Assembly: GCF_003073045.1 (NCBI RefSeq)
Contig: NC_037601.1
Location: forward strand, 23,224,150-23,288,149
Direction of reading: 5' to 3'
Source of the DNA: Pomacea canaliculata
Lineage: Eukaryota; Mollusca; Gastropoda; Architaenioglossa; Ampullariidae
Length of the DNA stretch: 64,000 bases
In this document: piece after piece, positions 23,537-39,891 of the stretch
Layout: each line of letters begins with the position of its first letter
Numbering within the stretch: position 1 is the stretch's first letter
Notes under the pieces: generated by a model
The model's input: only the letters and a program-made list of their open reading frames with translations
What the model was told of the DNA's origin: nothing
Databases searched by the model: none
Made by a program: the position numbers and the translations under genes

Positions 23537-26500
23537 ATGGGGAAAGACAAGGCCATCGTGGAGCAGGCCAGAGACGATGGTGGAGAGGGTGAGCGCGTGC
23601 AACTGAAGCAGCAACTGGGGCTGGTGAATGGCGTGGGCATCATTGTGGGCATCATCGTGGGCAGCGGCATTTTCGTCTCTCCGAAAGGCGTTTTGCTGGA
23701 GGCGGGTTCCGTGGGACTGTGTTTGACAGTGTGGGGACTGACTGGAATGATATGTTGCATCGGAGCCATTTGCTACGCAGAGTTAGGAACCTGCATCTTG
23801 ACCTCGGGTGCCGACTATGGGTACATCATGCAAGCATATGGGGACTTACCCGCCTTCTTGTTTCTGTGGGTGTGTTTGGTGGTTATTGTGCCAACTGGAA
23901 ACGCAATCACTGCTATGACATTCGCTAATTACATATTACAGCCCCTTTTCCCAGGCTGTGGACCTCCAGAACGCGCTGTGACATTGCTTGCAGCCCTTTG
24001 CATCAGTGAGTGTTGTCTCTTTTGTTCTCAATGTACATGGGTCAGTAGTAGGAACACACACACAGGGTATGTGTCTCAGCAGCTTACAGTGTTTTCTGCA
24101 GATTAGCCATGTTCACTGCATCTCTTATCATTGACCTGGATAAACAACTTATTATTATCACTGATAATAATTGATAATCAGTTACATTGTATTATCTCGT
24201 GTAAGGCAATGACCTTGTTTACTCTTCCACCTCTGACATATCAGTGGTCATGTTCATGTGCTGAGTGGCTTAATGTAGTCTTTTGAAGACTTTGGAATAA
24301 TGCCTAGATGTCTAATCTGGCGGAAAGTTATTGAGTCATCACAATAACTCCTGCATATAAGATATCTTGGTGTTTCATATTCTTCCTGGTCTCTTGGTCA
24401 CAGATTCTGTTACCAGGCTCTTTGGTAACTTGAAACATTGTGCTTTCATTTAATAGTTCATTTTTTGGCAGTGGTTGGGTGGTTTAATTTTATTTGGCAT
24501 GCACACACACACATATAATCCTAAAAATGATGGGTATGTTTGGTTGGAATTTTAATTCATATGATTTAGTCATATGATATCTGGTTCATGAAACTCTTAC
24601 CTGACTGCCATTTCACAAATATTAGGCAGCCATATGCAATTGAAACATACCAGACCTAGCATGTAATGCATACACACATACTTTTAGTCTTAAATATATA
24701 TTTCCACATACATTAATGTCGTTTTCTTTTGCATAATTTTTAGTCCTAAGAATAAGTAAGATATCTGAAAAAGTAGTAAACTGTTGTGAAATAAATACTG
24801 AAGGGGCAGTGGAGGTAGTATATATTTCAATGTTAGCCTTCAGTAAATAATGCTGTCAGCCCATCAGGAGGCTGATTTGCCTAGTGTAGAACCATGACCC
24901 AGTTCTCACCTACATAAAAAGGTCAGTAGGTGCTTGAAGGCAGTGTAATATATCTGTCAAAAGCACACTAGCAGGAGTGATTATACATTGGAATCTTAAA
25001 CAGATGTAAAGACACAAAGAGGAATCAGGGAACAAACAGAATGGAGAGTCATAAATCTGCAGAGAAAGAGATGGTGGACACATGATTGTTCTGGTGACTG
25101 AGAGTGTACGGTCATCAGACAGAGAGCAAAACAGGGGAAGAGAAATAGGGTAGGAGCCTTCAAAGAAATTAAACCACATTTTGTACTGAATATGACTGCA
25201 TATTGGTACTCAGTGCAGAAAACAAAGGAGGGGAGTGACATGGTCCCGTTTCCTAGCTGTAAACAACAGATGTGCAGTGGAGCTCTGTACTGTCTGCAGT
25301 TTCAAAAATTAGGTAACATTAAATTTTCAGCTTACAGTTTAGTTTATTCCATGCAGTCATAACATACAAAAAGAAATGCATCATTATCAAGTTGAAATAC
25401 AGGTATTATTAAGTTAATGACCTGTCAATTATCACAGTTATCTCGTACCTGTAGTACACAGAAGAAATTCACATGTTTGATTAAAATTAATAATCTTGAA
25501 GCTTATGTACTATGTCAGAGGAGAGGGGCATTGGCAGGGAGAGTGAAAACCTTACAGGTGAAGGAACTGTTACATGTGGTAGGACTTACAAAAAATTCTT
25601 ATAGTATAGCAAAACTGACACATTGTTTAACTAATACTACTACCAACTAAAGGTCTTCTTAGCAAGTCACAGCTTTGCTTAGCCAACATGTTTGTGACAA
25701 GCGACAAAGCAGTTTTGAAGATGTATGAATATGATACTTCACTGTTTCTACATCTAGCAAAGCCAGATTTTTCCCACAGCTAACCAGGCTCTGACCAGTC
25801 AGCTTAATGTATACCATAACTCATGTGGTATTGTTGGGTGCTAGGTGTTGGATAAAAATGCAGTGCATTGAAATGTCTGTATTTACTAGTATGAAAACTA
25901 AAAAGTAATCTAATACTAAAAAGGATACCACATATCTGTTGTCAAAAAAGAGATTTTGGCGCAAACAGTATAATATTTTCATCAATGTATTTTATCATTA
26001 CAAATAAAGGATATTATTTCCTTAATTCCTTGTTTACAAGATATAAGTCCTTGAGCACTCTTAGTTTTTCCTGGTGCTTGGAAAGAGGCTAAAGCATAAT
26101 TTCTTGTGACTTGAATTGAGTTCAGTAGTGTAGGATAACTCTTTGAGTTGGATTGCATCTGTTAAACTAAGGGTGCAGGAAGCTGGAGATCTAGGTGGCG
26201 GTCAAATTAGTATTTTTTTAGACAATTTTATATTTTAATTTGTACACATGATCAAAACTTTTGTCTGCATCAATCTGTTTTTAGTTTGGAGTCAGATCTT
26301 TTAATGGGAAAAACAAACATGAAAAATATGTGCTCAGGGGCAGTGTACACTAACCCAACATAGCCACAGGTTTCAACTTCCACCACTAACACATATCATC
26401 ACATTCTGCTTTATATTTACTTATAACATTTTTGTATTGTATGGCTTTCTTGAAATCTTTCAGTAGCACTCCTTTCTTTATGGAAAGAGGTCCCAGCACG

Positions 26501-29500
26501 AAAACTCTGGTTGGATGACTGAGTTGTGTACTTACTCATGTTTTTCAGCACTTGGAAAGCATTCAGGAATCCTCTTCATGATTTCTGTTCCAATAATTCT
26601 GGGCAGTATATTTTAACATTCTTTTCTCTCTCTCTGAACTGCTGCAGGACCTTTGAAAATGCAAGGACTCTGCACTTGGTCTAGACAATATTCTGAAGTC
26701 TGTCCACAGCTAGATGTGGATGTATGTTGTTTTTCACTGTCTGCATCCAGAACAGATCTCTCCCATGCCTATAATATCATCTTCAGCTATGCAAAAATGG
26801 GTGACAGAAAAGAAAGTCAGTATGCATCTACTTTTGTAAACTGAGTGGTATATTATCAGACCGATCTATATCTGTGAACAGCATGGTACTAGACAAAATG
26901 GTCCAAAAAGTGAAATTTCTTGGGACCAAAAACTGTTTTTTTTTCAAATATCAGGTCTCTTTCCTTGCAGTGGCTCATGCAGTGCATGGTATCTTCCATT
27001 GTACGCACCAACCATGTAGTTAATGGTATTAAGACATTGAATGTGTGATATAACGCATCTTATGGCTACTTGTGGAATGTTTTTGAGTACATTTAATGCC
27101 AATTGAAACCGGTAACTTTTATACAAAAACAATTGATTCGTGAGTGGTAAACCCACAAACCTTGAACTTAACACTTCTGAAAAGAATAGGCTTCTTTAAA
27201 GAAGTGGACAAACTGATGTGGAAATCTACGACTACGAAGACAATCTTGGTATATTATTGCTAAATAACTGAAATAACAATTTCAGGGGATATTTCTAACC
27301 CTGAAGATGGAAATTTTCACATTAACGACTGGGAAAATCTTAAAGACTTTCTGCTTTCACTAAATATAGCCACATGTGGTTATCTTCTTCTATTGCAGTT
27401 TGGTCAGTGTATAAGGAGTATGAGGAATCACAGCTAAATTAGTTTATTACAATTTAAACACTGTGATCTGTTTGATATGATTCAGTCTCTTTTTTACCCC
27501 CTTGCACTTTGATTATTATTTATACATTAATGATTCCCGTGTGCCATAGGCTTGGATCTGCAATTTCTGTCTACTTTTCGGAAATATTGGGTAGGGTGGT
27601 TATACTGCAGGACTGCATTCTGATATTTTTATTTCTAGCCCTGCTGACCTTTATCAACTGCACCAATGTGAAATGGGCAACTCGAGTTCAGGATACTTTC
27701 ACCTTTACCAAAATTTTTGCCTTGGCTATCATTGTCATCACAGGTTTAGTCAAACTTGGCATGGGTAAGTTTCTCTCAGCTAAGTTTGTGTTCATGAAAT
27801 GTGTTTTAATATTTTTATTTTATTATTCGTATTCTTGTAAAGGAAGAAGTGATATGATTTGGGTGCACCTTCACCATTTCTTAGCAGTGCTGTCCGGACA
27901 GCACAGTAACAAGGATGTTACAGGAAATCATTGATTATCCTGAAGATAATACAGTCTGTTGGGTTACAGAATTTTATAAACTTTGACTGCAAGAATAATT
28001 CATAGAAGAAGCTTGATTCATTTTTATATAAAAAAAAAGAGGTCAAAGCTAGCCTGAACAGAAAATGATTTTCAAATAACTCTATTTAGTTCCATAGAAA
28101 TGGTTTTCACATTTAGAAATGTCTTGTGACCATGTATATTTTTCAGAAACACTGAACAGTTAGCTATGTGTCATAGAATATACTATTTTGTTTGCACAGG
28201 CTCCACAGAAAGCTTTGAAAATCCCTTTGAAGGCTCTACTACAGATCCAGGGCACTTTGCTCTAGCCTTTTACTCAGGACTGTTTTCTTACTCAGGATGG
28301 TACGACAGCAGTTTGTTCTTAGGTTTTTTTGTTTTTCTGTCAGACCTTGAAAAGTATTTTTCAAAGTTATGACTTTTTTGTGAAAAGTTCAGTAGCATAT
28401 TTATATTGATAAACAAATTTCTTCATGAGCAAAATGAACAGCATAATTCCACATGCATGAACATACAATGTCTTATTCATATTTTAAAGACAAATATGTA
28501 AAATAATTATCATAATGAAATTGGTGCTTAGTTTTGTTTTTTGCATTGTACAAAACTTTTGTTTAAAAAAAAAAGAAATTACGGTTATTAGGCTTAGCCA
28601 CATAAAATCTATAAGAAAATTTGACTTATTTAGACTTTTTCTGTGAACAGGAACTATTTGAATTTTGTGACAGAAGAATTAAAAGACCCATACAAGTAAG
28701 TTTATGATCTTCATTTATAAGCAGGAAAAGTAATCAGTAATCAAGAGTTCACCCTCCTTATTCATAGGAGAAGTTTCACCTGCAGTATGGTCTTGTTTGC
28801 CTTGTCATGGATTACGCATTTGTTAATACTTCAATTTATTCTTGGTGGTTACATATAAAAGGTATGCAACCAAAAGTTAAATCAGGTTATATAGAAATTT
28901 GTCATGGAAGGATGCTTTATTACTCAATTTGCATTATGTTTAAAATTGTCTTTCAGAAATTTGCCACGTGCCATCATGATCTCTTTACCAATGGTGACTG
29001 TAATTTACCTGCTGACTAATGTAGCATACTTCGCTGTTCTGTCTCCAGCAGAAATGTTGGCATCTGATGCTGTGGCTGTGGTAAGTTAGATTTTCTGAGG
29101 TAAGCTTTGTTTTGACACAGCAGATGTTGAAGAACTATTCTTAATGCCTTGTGAGATTTGCTGCAGAGTAATGACTGCATGCATTGTTTGCTTTGGCAGT
29201 ATTGTTTACTTCAGAGGTTCCAACCAGCTTCTCACTCTTTACAATTTACTTATCTAACTTCTGCTAGTTTATACATGTATCACTGAATAAAGCCATTATA
29301 AGTCCATAGAATATGTAATTGGAACGTACATAGTTCTGTTAAAGCAGTAAAGTGCTTGCCACAAAACCATGTTCTAAACCTTTAAAAGCAGGTCAGGGAT
29401 GAAACAGTATGGTCTTGAAACTGATTCCTTTCTCATGTTCTCTTTCACTCTCCCTTTGTTCTTTTTTTCCAGACTTTTGCAGATCGTACTTTAGGAGTGA

Positions 29501-31800
29501 TGTCGTGGATCATGCCAGTATTTGTTGCCTGTTCAACTTTTGGAGGCTTGAATGGAGCGATCTTTACATCCTCTCGGTACCATTTGTATTCACTGTATTA
29601 GTTTTATATGAAAAGAACCTTCACTTTGAAAATGGTGTCTGAAATGGTATCAAGGATGGAGGGAAATCTGCTGATTATAAAGGCATCCAGATATATCTGG
29701 CGATTTCAGAATAATTGATATATTTATCCTTGGCAAAATAAGACTGAAACCACACAAGAATCGTATAATGTAATTTTACATTCTAGAATATTGTGTTGGC
29801 ACAATTCCATAGAGAAGGCTGAAGGCCCTAAGGCTGGATTTTTATTTATTTTTCCTTTTGAAGATCAAGGTGAAGATGAAACAGCAAAGTTCCAGTCCAG
29901 TAAATGGAGAAAACTAGCCACTAGAGTTATAAATAATTAATTTAAATACAGTGATTTTCAGTTTTTTTTAAATAAGCAGTCTGTAAGCACTTAGTTCGTC
30001 TTTAAAATTAATGTCAATTGCATTTGCATAATAACACATTTAAATAACAGGATGAATTTTATCTTGTGTGTGACAGCTTATTCTTCGTTGGGGCTCGCCA
30101 TGGGCATCTGCCTGGTTTCCTAGCAACAATAAACATAAAACAGTTGACACCTTTTCCATCTCTGTTATTTGGGGTAAGTTTATAATAGCGTCTTGTCTAA
30201 ATGAATAATACTGTACCAGTAACTTTAGATTCTCATCCATCCATGGAAGGTATAAGTTATAAATTGTTCAGTCCTTGTGTCCTACATCAGAGGTCTTTTC
30301 TTTTACTTATTTATTGTTGTAGTGTAGAGCTGTTATTGTTTTCTTTCTACTATTTCAGTGTGTTACATCACTCATCATGCTGTCTTCTAGTGACATCTAT
30401 GCGCTCATAAACTATGCCAGCTTTGTTGAAGCACTTTTTATTGGCATGTCCATTGGTGGCCTTCTCCTCCTGCGTGTGACACGTCCAGATATGAAAAGAC
30501 CCATCAAAGTTGGTAGCTGTTTTCCTAATAAGAATTTTACTGTAAATATTGTCTTTAACAATGTGGCTTGAAGTCTGGCCATGATCACGAAATTATAGCA
30601 ACAAATATGTTGAAGGAATTGAAACAAGTTTGTGATGGTGGCACAAATTCTCTCCCTTTGACCACCCTAGGCTTTGAAGAAGCTTTAACTTTACATTAGT
30701 TGTCCACTCACTATGCACATGCGATTTTACATGTTCAGTAAACTTTTGAAAAGCTAAGAACAGATTCTTAGTTGTACGAGTTGACTATTGTGCTGACTTT
30801 ATTATTGATATTGTGGAGTTTAAAACAGGCAATAGAATATGTGTCTTTTAAATGTGATACTTTGCTTTTATAGAATAATCTGATGCTAGGTAAGACTGGT
30901 GAAGGAAGTAAATGTTAGGAAACTGCTAAGATGGTCTAGACAACAGGTATTTAAACCCAAGTCAGATGCAGAGCTCAAGTGGCTTTTATCTTTGTAAACT
31001 ATAAAGAAATAGAACAAACGGATTCCCAGGCATGAAGGAATAAACTGATAGGGAGTTGCTTTTTGGGCAGGTAGTAAAGAATGTGACTCTTTTTTGTTTT
31101 TGTGTGGTCGCTTTCAGGTCAACATTGTGTACCCAATATTCTACTTGATTGTGTGCATCTTCTTGGTGATCACACCACTTACTTCAAGCCCATGGGAGTG
31201 TCTGATGGGGCTGATTGTCATTGCTTCAGGCATACCCTTTTATTTTCTGGGAGTTCTGTGGAAAAAGAAGCCTCGGGGTTTCATGATTATCCTCAGTAAG
31301 TGCAATATGTATCTTGAAATGCATACTTCTGCATTTAAACTTAAAGGTTTTTCCAGTCTCTTTCCTCCATGTTTTATGACATAAAGTTTTGTGTGACAGG
31401 TTTCTAGGTAGAGAAATTTTACAAAAATAATACAGCAAACAAAAGTGAATTACTAGAGTAGGAATATTTATGGCAGCAGTAAAAACTGCAATTAAATTCT
31501 AATTGTCATATTCCATATAACACTCAAATTACTTTCAGTGTGAAGATTACTATATAACAACATAGATAATAGGTATTCTAGATATAAGATCCTTCACACT
31601 TTAGGGTTTAGGGTTATTTTTGTGAATGTTATGAAAAATCTCAGAGCCATTGAATATTTTTGCTGTTTTTGCTTTCTTTACCTGATGCATGTAATTGTTT
31701 AGCCATGATAGTTTATTTCATGACTTTTGTTCCAGAAAAAATTACCATTCTGTCACAAAAGCTGTTTTATGCTTCACCAGAAGAACTGAAAGAAGAATGA
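23537..31800 (+). CDS. L-type/y+L-type amino-acid transporter light chain (SLC7 family)
   Basis: Twelve-TM APC-superfamily exchanger that pairs with an SLC3A2-type heavy chain at the plasma membrane. Ten exons join in phase: 23537-24005, 27639-27764, 28200-28299, 28651-28695, 28957-29080, 29473-29576, 30077-30173, 30359-30508, 31118-31295 and 31736-31800, giving 485 aa. GSGIF is at 42-46, CYAELGT follows, and Cys141 occupies the heavy-chain disulphide position. Later motifs are [50 protein letters not shown] and RPIKVNIVYP. The first half is closest to y+LAT ([20 protein letters not shown]); the later part recalls LAT1/2, so the exact paralogue is left open. The exon 8 donor (AAA|GTTGGT) is weak but fits phase. 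ATG 23537 has a good context (CAACATGG). The C-terminus is short. Exons from 27639 on may also serve cassette A. Confidence 0.95.
24006..27638 (+). other. First intron of the LAT gene
   Basis: A 3.6-kb intron between the cassette B donor and the first shared exon. Apart from the interspersed repeat at 24990-25310, I see no feature. Small ORFs (for example 26653-26844) match nothing known. Confidence 0.7.
24990..25310. repeat. Interspersed repeat, copy 2 (LAT intron 1)
   Basis: Shares ordered blocks with 6440-7080, including AGGAATCAGGGAAC, GGAGAGTCATAAAT, GGGGAGTGACATGGTCC and GTGCAGTGGAGCTCTGTAC. It is shorter than copy 1, missing internal segments. Confidence 0.65.
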
Positions 31801-34800
31801 ACACTTTCAATGGATTGCTCAGTAAATGCTTTTTCTTCGTATGTTAAACAAGACAGCTGAAAAACAGCTTCTCTCTGGAAAGAGAAGCTTCTAGGATGTG
31901 CCCATTGCACAATTGTCACAAAATTTCTTTGTAGAGTGCATGGGCTGAAGATCAGCATCAGCACACACAATATAACCTGAACTGTGGCAGGAAAAATACC
32001 CGGTAGTTTTGGTTCCCATATCCTAGCATGTTTTGAGTCAATAACAAGTGAACATGTCTTTGGTCAACAGTGTTTACTACTTGAAAGCATTACAGCAGTG
32101 TTGCAAAGCAGACTTGGCTAAAAACTGTCTAAATTTTGAACCTGTGCACATAATTCTTGTGAATATATTGTTATTAAGAAGAAGTGCATGTTCTTCAGCA
32201 CATGGAAATGTTACTTAATGAGCATGTGGTTTGTTAGAAATTAAGGACAGCAGCCATAATGACTGATAGAAGTTGCCTTATGCATTTATTTTCATCGCTA
32301 AGCAGGGAAATTCTAGGTTATATGATTTAAATGGTTTGGTAGAGCTGCAGCAACAGGGCAGTTAAGGGTGAAGAAGGGTTGTTTGGAAATGAAGTAACTA
32401 ATGCTATCTTTATAAAATTTTCCCAACACACAGGTTCTATTAACATTAGCATTTAAGCAGTTGAAAGTAATTTTTTTCTTTTCTTAATATAAATCCTCTA
32501 ATTAATCTTTTTCTTGACACTAAGAGCCTGTAGGTTGTGGCCACAATAAACATGATCTTAGACTGTCATTAGGCCATAAAAGCTTCTAGCAGACTGATGC
32601 CTTTGGATGGTAATGATATTATGTACACAGATTGTTTCCATGATATTGCTGAGAAATTGTATTTGTCCACTTCTTAGTTCTTCCTACATAGATAGTTGCA
32701 GGGTTAGGGTTAGTTGCAAGTTCTTTGGATAAATAAATGTTGTCTGGTTATATAATTTTTGTACTGCAATTGAAAAGTAACAATTAACCTAAACTTTTTT
32801 ATATTTTATTTGTAGAATTTGGATAGACCACGAATTAATATCCCTGGACTGCTGGCAGACGATTTTTTCCAGTTAACTGCTAAAACGAGGCATTAGACGA
32901 TATATCTTCTGGTTTATTCACATTCTTTGTTACGGCTTGCCGAGACTAACAGCGGATCACTTAGCAAGAGGCCAAGAGTGAGTCTCGGCATATAGACATC
33001 AGTCCATAAATACACGTCCATGGATAGATAGAAGAAGTTTTTCTTGATCCTCAACTTTTTAAGGACTTTTGTTTCGATTGCTATCACGGCATTCCATGGC
33101 ATTATTGTATATTGTGATAATGTGATATATGTCTTGGTTTTAGCCAAAACAAGCAGCGCATATGATCCAGCATTTACCCAGTAATATTAGTATCAATTTG
33201 TTACCCCGTTTTCATTGGTACAAGCATAATTTTCCATTTTATTAATCTGTGGTTGTGCTATGTCCCATATTCATACTATATTCACTGTCTCATCATTTCA
33301 CACTCTTTACTACCCTCAGTCCCTTATTTAATATGGTGCGGTATTCTAGTGTTTGGTGCTTTTATGATCTCTTTGCTTTAGCTAGAGAACATCCATATCA
33401 TCTTTCGCTTGGTTGTTTTGTAATTTGTGCCACTCAGGCAGCAGGAAGATTTGCAGCTTTTACCAGCTGATAGGAAATTACGCAAATTTACAGGATATCA
33501 GTCACATCTTCAACTTTTTTTTAAAAGGAACATAAATATGCTGGCCATTCTGTCCTTGTTTATGTAAATGTCTGAACAACAGTCTTGACTTATTAATGTG
33601 GAAATTTTAAATCTTGCCATTGACATCAACTATACAATTCAGTTATATTTTCCAATATCCTAATAGGGATGGTGCTTTACTGCTTGGTTAGAAGTCTGCT
33701 TCAAACTTTTTAGCCTTTTCTTAACTGGAATTTTTTTTTTTGTTTTGTTTTTTTGGGGGGGGGGGGGTTATTGTGCAGAAGATTTTGTGATGTGTTCATA
33801 TAAATTTTATTGCTAACTGTAATTCTCATAAGTGATGTTTTTTTTTAAGTAAATGATGATTTAAAAGGTGTTTCTAGCTACTAATGTAGCATGTAGTCCC
33901 TTATTTATCCTCTTCAATGGGCGACTGTATGTAAACCACAATTTTTGACATTTTGTAAAGTTTTAGCCATAAAAGCTGAAACTAATGACATTATCTGGTT
34001 GACCAGCAGAATACATAATGGCTACAAGCAAAAATAGTATCAATTTCAACTAAGTAATGTGTACAGTGTTCAGTTTCTCCCTTATTTTCTTTCATTCCCA
34101 GTAAATAATATTGTACAGAGATTTTCTGTGTATTTTTTTCATAGCAAACAATTTTTGAACAGAAGATTGAAACTTATGAAACTTTGTAAAGATCTTGTAT
34201 TAGAAAGCACACTTCTTTGTGTCGATGATTCTACATTGTTGCATAAAAGCTCATTTGTACCTCATTGTACAGGCCCATCACATGGGAAATACACAGAAGT
34301 GTAAAATTATATGGGCCTTGCATGCAGCAATTACAAACATATCTGGACTGTATTGTCTAGATGTTTGTTGTGATACTTGCAAATGGATAGAATCAGTTCT
34401 ATAAATATTTGGCATTTATCATGCACCTCTTCACTCATGCTTTATGGGAGCATTGAATTGACAGCATTATTCAGTATGTGTATCTTTGCGTTACATTGTT
34501 TCCACATGACACATTCCATTCCTTTTTCTGAAATCAATTTCTTTACTAGTATAAGCCACTGGCTTTCTTCTTCCTTGTTGCCTTTTTTCTTTATGGAAGG
34601 ATATGCAGAAGCATTTTTGGTACACATTACTTCTGGCACATCATAAGCCTTCTTCACGATTAATGATCATAGAGAAACCTTACAATATTATCACCAACTC
34701 TTCCCATCTTTCTGTATTTTGCTAAATGACAGACCATTGCACTTCATGATATAAGTATTGGAATTTTACTATAACGGAATTTTACTTATAAAGATAAGTT

Positions 34801-35418
34801 CCTTTGCATTTAATAATAATGAATTAACTTATACAGTACATTTCCCTGCTTTGCAGAAAACTAATATTTTTACTAGATTTAACATTCCCACAGTTACTCT
34901 TAGGCCCATGTACAAAATAAACTGTTAAGAATTTTCACATTTTGGTAGTTCCTGTTAATTATTGCATGAGCGAGAGAGTAACTATATATAAAAGATTGTT
35001 AAAATGTGAAGTCCTGTTTAGCTGGATCATGCAACTTTTGCTGTCTGCCCAGTTCATAGTGCTAACATTTAAGATTAATTTCATGAATCGTTTTAACACT
35101 TAAGTGCCCAACATCCCTCATCTACTGCTTCATTTGCTGCAGATATTTGTACGCAAACTAGAGCTGGTTTTTATATTGACGTGCAGTTTTCTCATGAACA
35201 AGTGTATTGTCATTAATGTGCTGGTGCCAAAAGGAAATTATTTCTTGTTAGAGATTGCACAGAAAAAAAAACCCCACATCAATTATCTTTGGAAATAACA
35301 GCACATTGTGTCAGAGGGTCAACCAGTGATGTCTAGTTTTTAATCAATGTATAGTTCAATATACTTTATTTATTTTAGTATGCAACATTTTGCCATGACT
35401 CTTCTACATGATGGGGCC
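31801..35418. other. LAT 3' UTR and convergent intergenic region
   Basis: Candidate poly(A) signals on the plus strand include AATAAA at 32545-32550 and another near 34915. A T-run followed by a G-run lies near 33730-33770. No gene seen. Confidence 0.5.
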
Positions 35419-35431
35419 TTGTCATGACAGG

Positions 35432-35581
35432 GTGGTCTACTGGCGAGGGTTGGCCGTTCTGGGTTCAGCTCTTGTCTCTGGCATGCTGTTCTTTCTCCAC
35501 ATGTGGCATCTATTTACAGGATTTGCAGCTTTGCCACGATATAGCCTTAGTTGCTGGCTCAGTGTTAAACCCATCTCCCTT
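35432..35581 (+). mobile_element. tRNA-derived SINE with perfect 13-bp target duplication
   Basis: Bounded by exact copies of TTGTCATGACAGG at 35419-35431 and 35582-35594. The B-box-like GGGTTCAGCTCTTG, GTGGCATCTATTTACAGG and GATATAGCCTTAGTTGCTGG align with the SINE at 17005-17189 in the opposite orientation. The head is shorter here, so the A box is partly missing. Confidence 0.85.
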
Positions 35582-36210
35582 TTGTCATGACAGGAAATTG
35601 CACATTTTTTTCTTCTCAGTTATTTTTACAAACAGTTTATTTGACAAACTGTAAACTATTATTCTTTAACTGACAGCTTCCACATTTTGTACAGGAACAG
35701 ATCCAAGTGCCAAGAGGCTTGTAGGAACATTTATGTATTACTGCTTTCTTTTTATTTTATACTTGTAGGCTTCAGATTTGGCTAACTAATCAGAAAATTA
35801 TGCTGTGTTTATGTGATTGCACATCTTTCAATGACTTGATTCTGCTTTTAAAACCTTCCTTTCTAATCATAATACATTTGTGGATTTTTTTTTTAATTCT
35901 CCCCAAACCCCCTTTCCAAAAAATTTAAAAAACTTAAAAGGCATAATTTAAGGGGGCAATATTTTGCATGATGCATTTTTGAACATAACCAACCTCTCAA
36001 CTTCAGAAGACAGTTATGCCCAGAATATATCCACCAATAAATTGTTTTATCCAGGCAGTGTGTGGTGTTATATCCAGCTTGTTACCTATAAATGAGGTAC
36101 AACTTGGTTGAACTGTACTTACAACTGCTTTCATGAATGCAGTTTGTTTTCAGTACATCGTTACTGTTCTTTTTAGTTTGATCACTTCTGACACATGGAG
36201 TGATGCAAGG

Positions 36211-36216
36211 TTTATT
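36211..36216 (-). terminator. Candidate poly(A) signal of MDP1
   Basis: AATAAA on the minus strand, about 250 bp past the MDP1 stop codon. Confidence 0.5.
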
Positions 36217-36466
36217 TAGTAGGAACAAGAGTTAAGAAAATGGTTAGCAGACATGAGAGTGCAGAATTGTTTCATTGTTTAATACTTGCACATTAGACAC
36301 AAGATGGATGATCATCCGAATTCTTGCCACTTTTAATCTAATTTAAAACTTTCTACATCGAACAACAATACAGGTGTAATCATGTCATGTAATCCGGCAA
36401 CTGGACTGCTGTTATGTCATTTTAGTAACCAAAACAGCAAAGAGTTCATTAACTAATAGCCAGTCG

Positions 36467-39885
<3,419 letters not shown>

Positions 39886-39891
39886 GAGAAC

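Noticed and set aside
26653-26844. 63-aa ORF in LAT intron 1
   Set aside because: No family resemblance and no matching splice phase.
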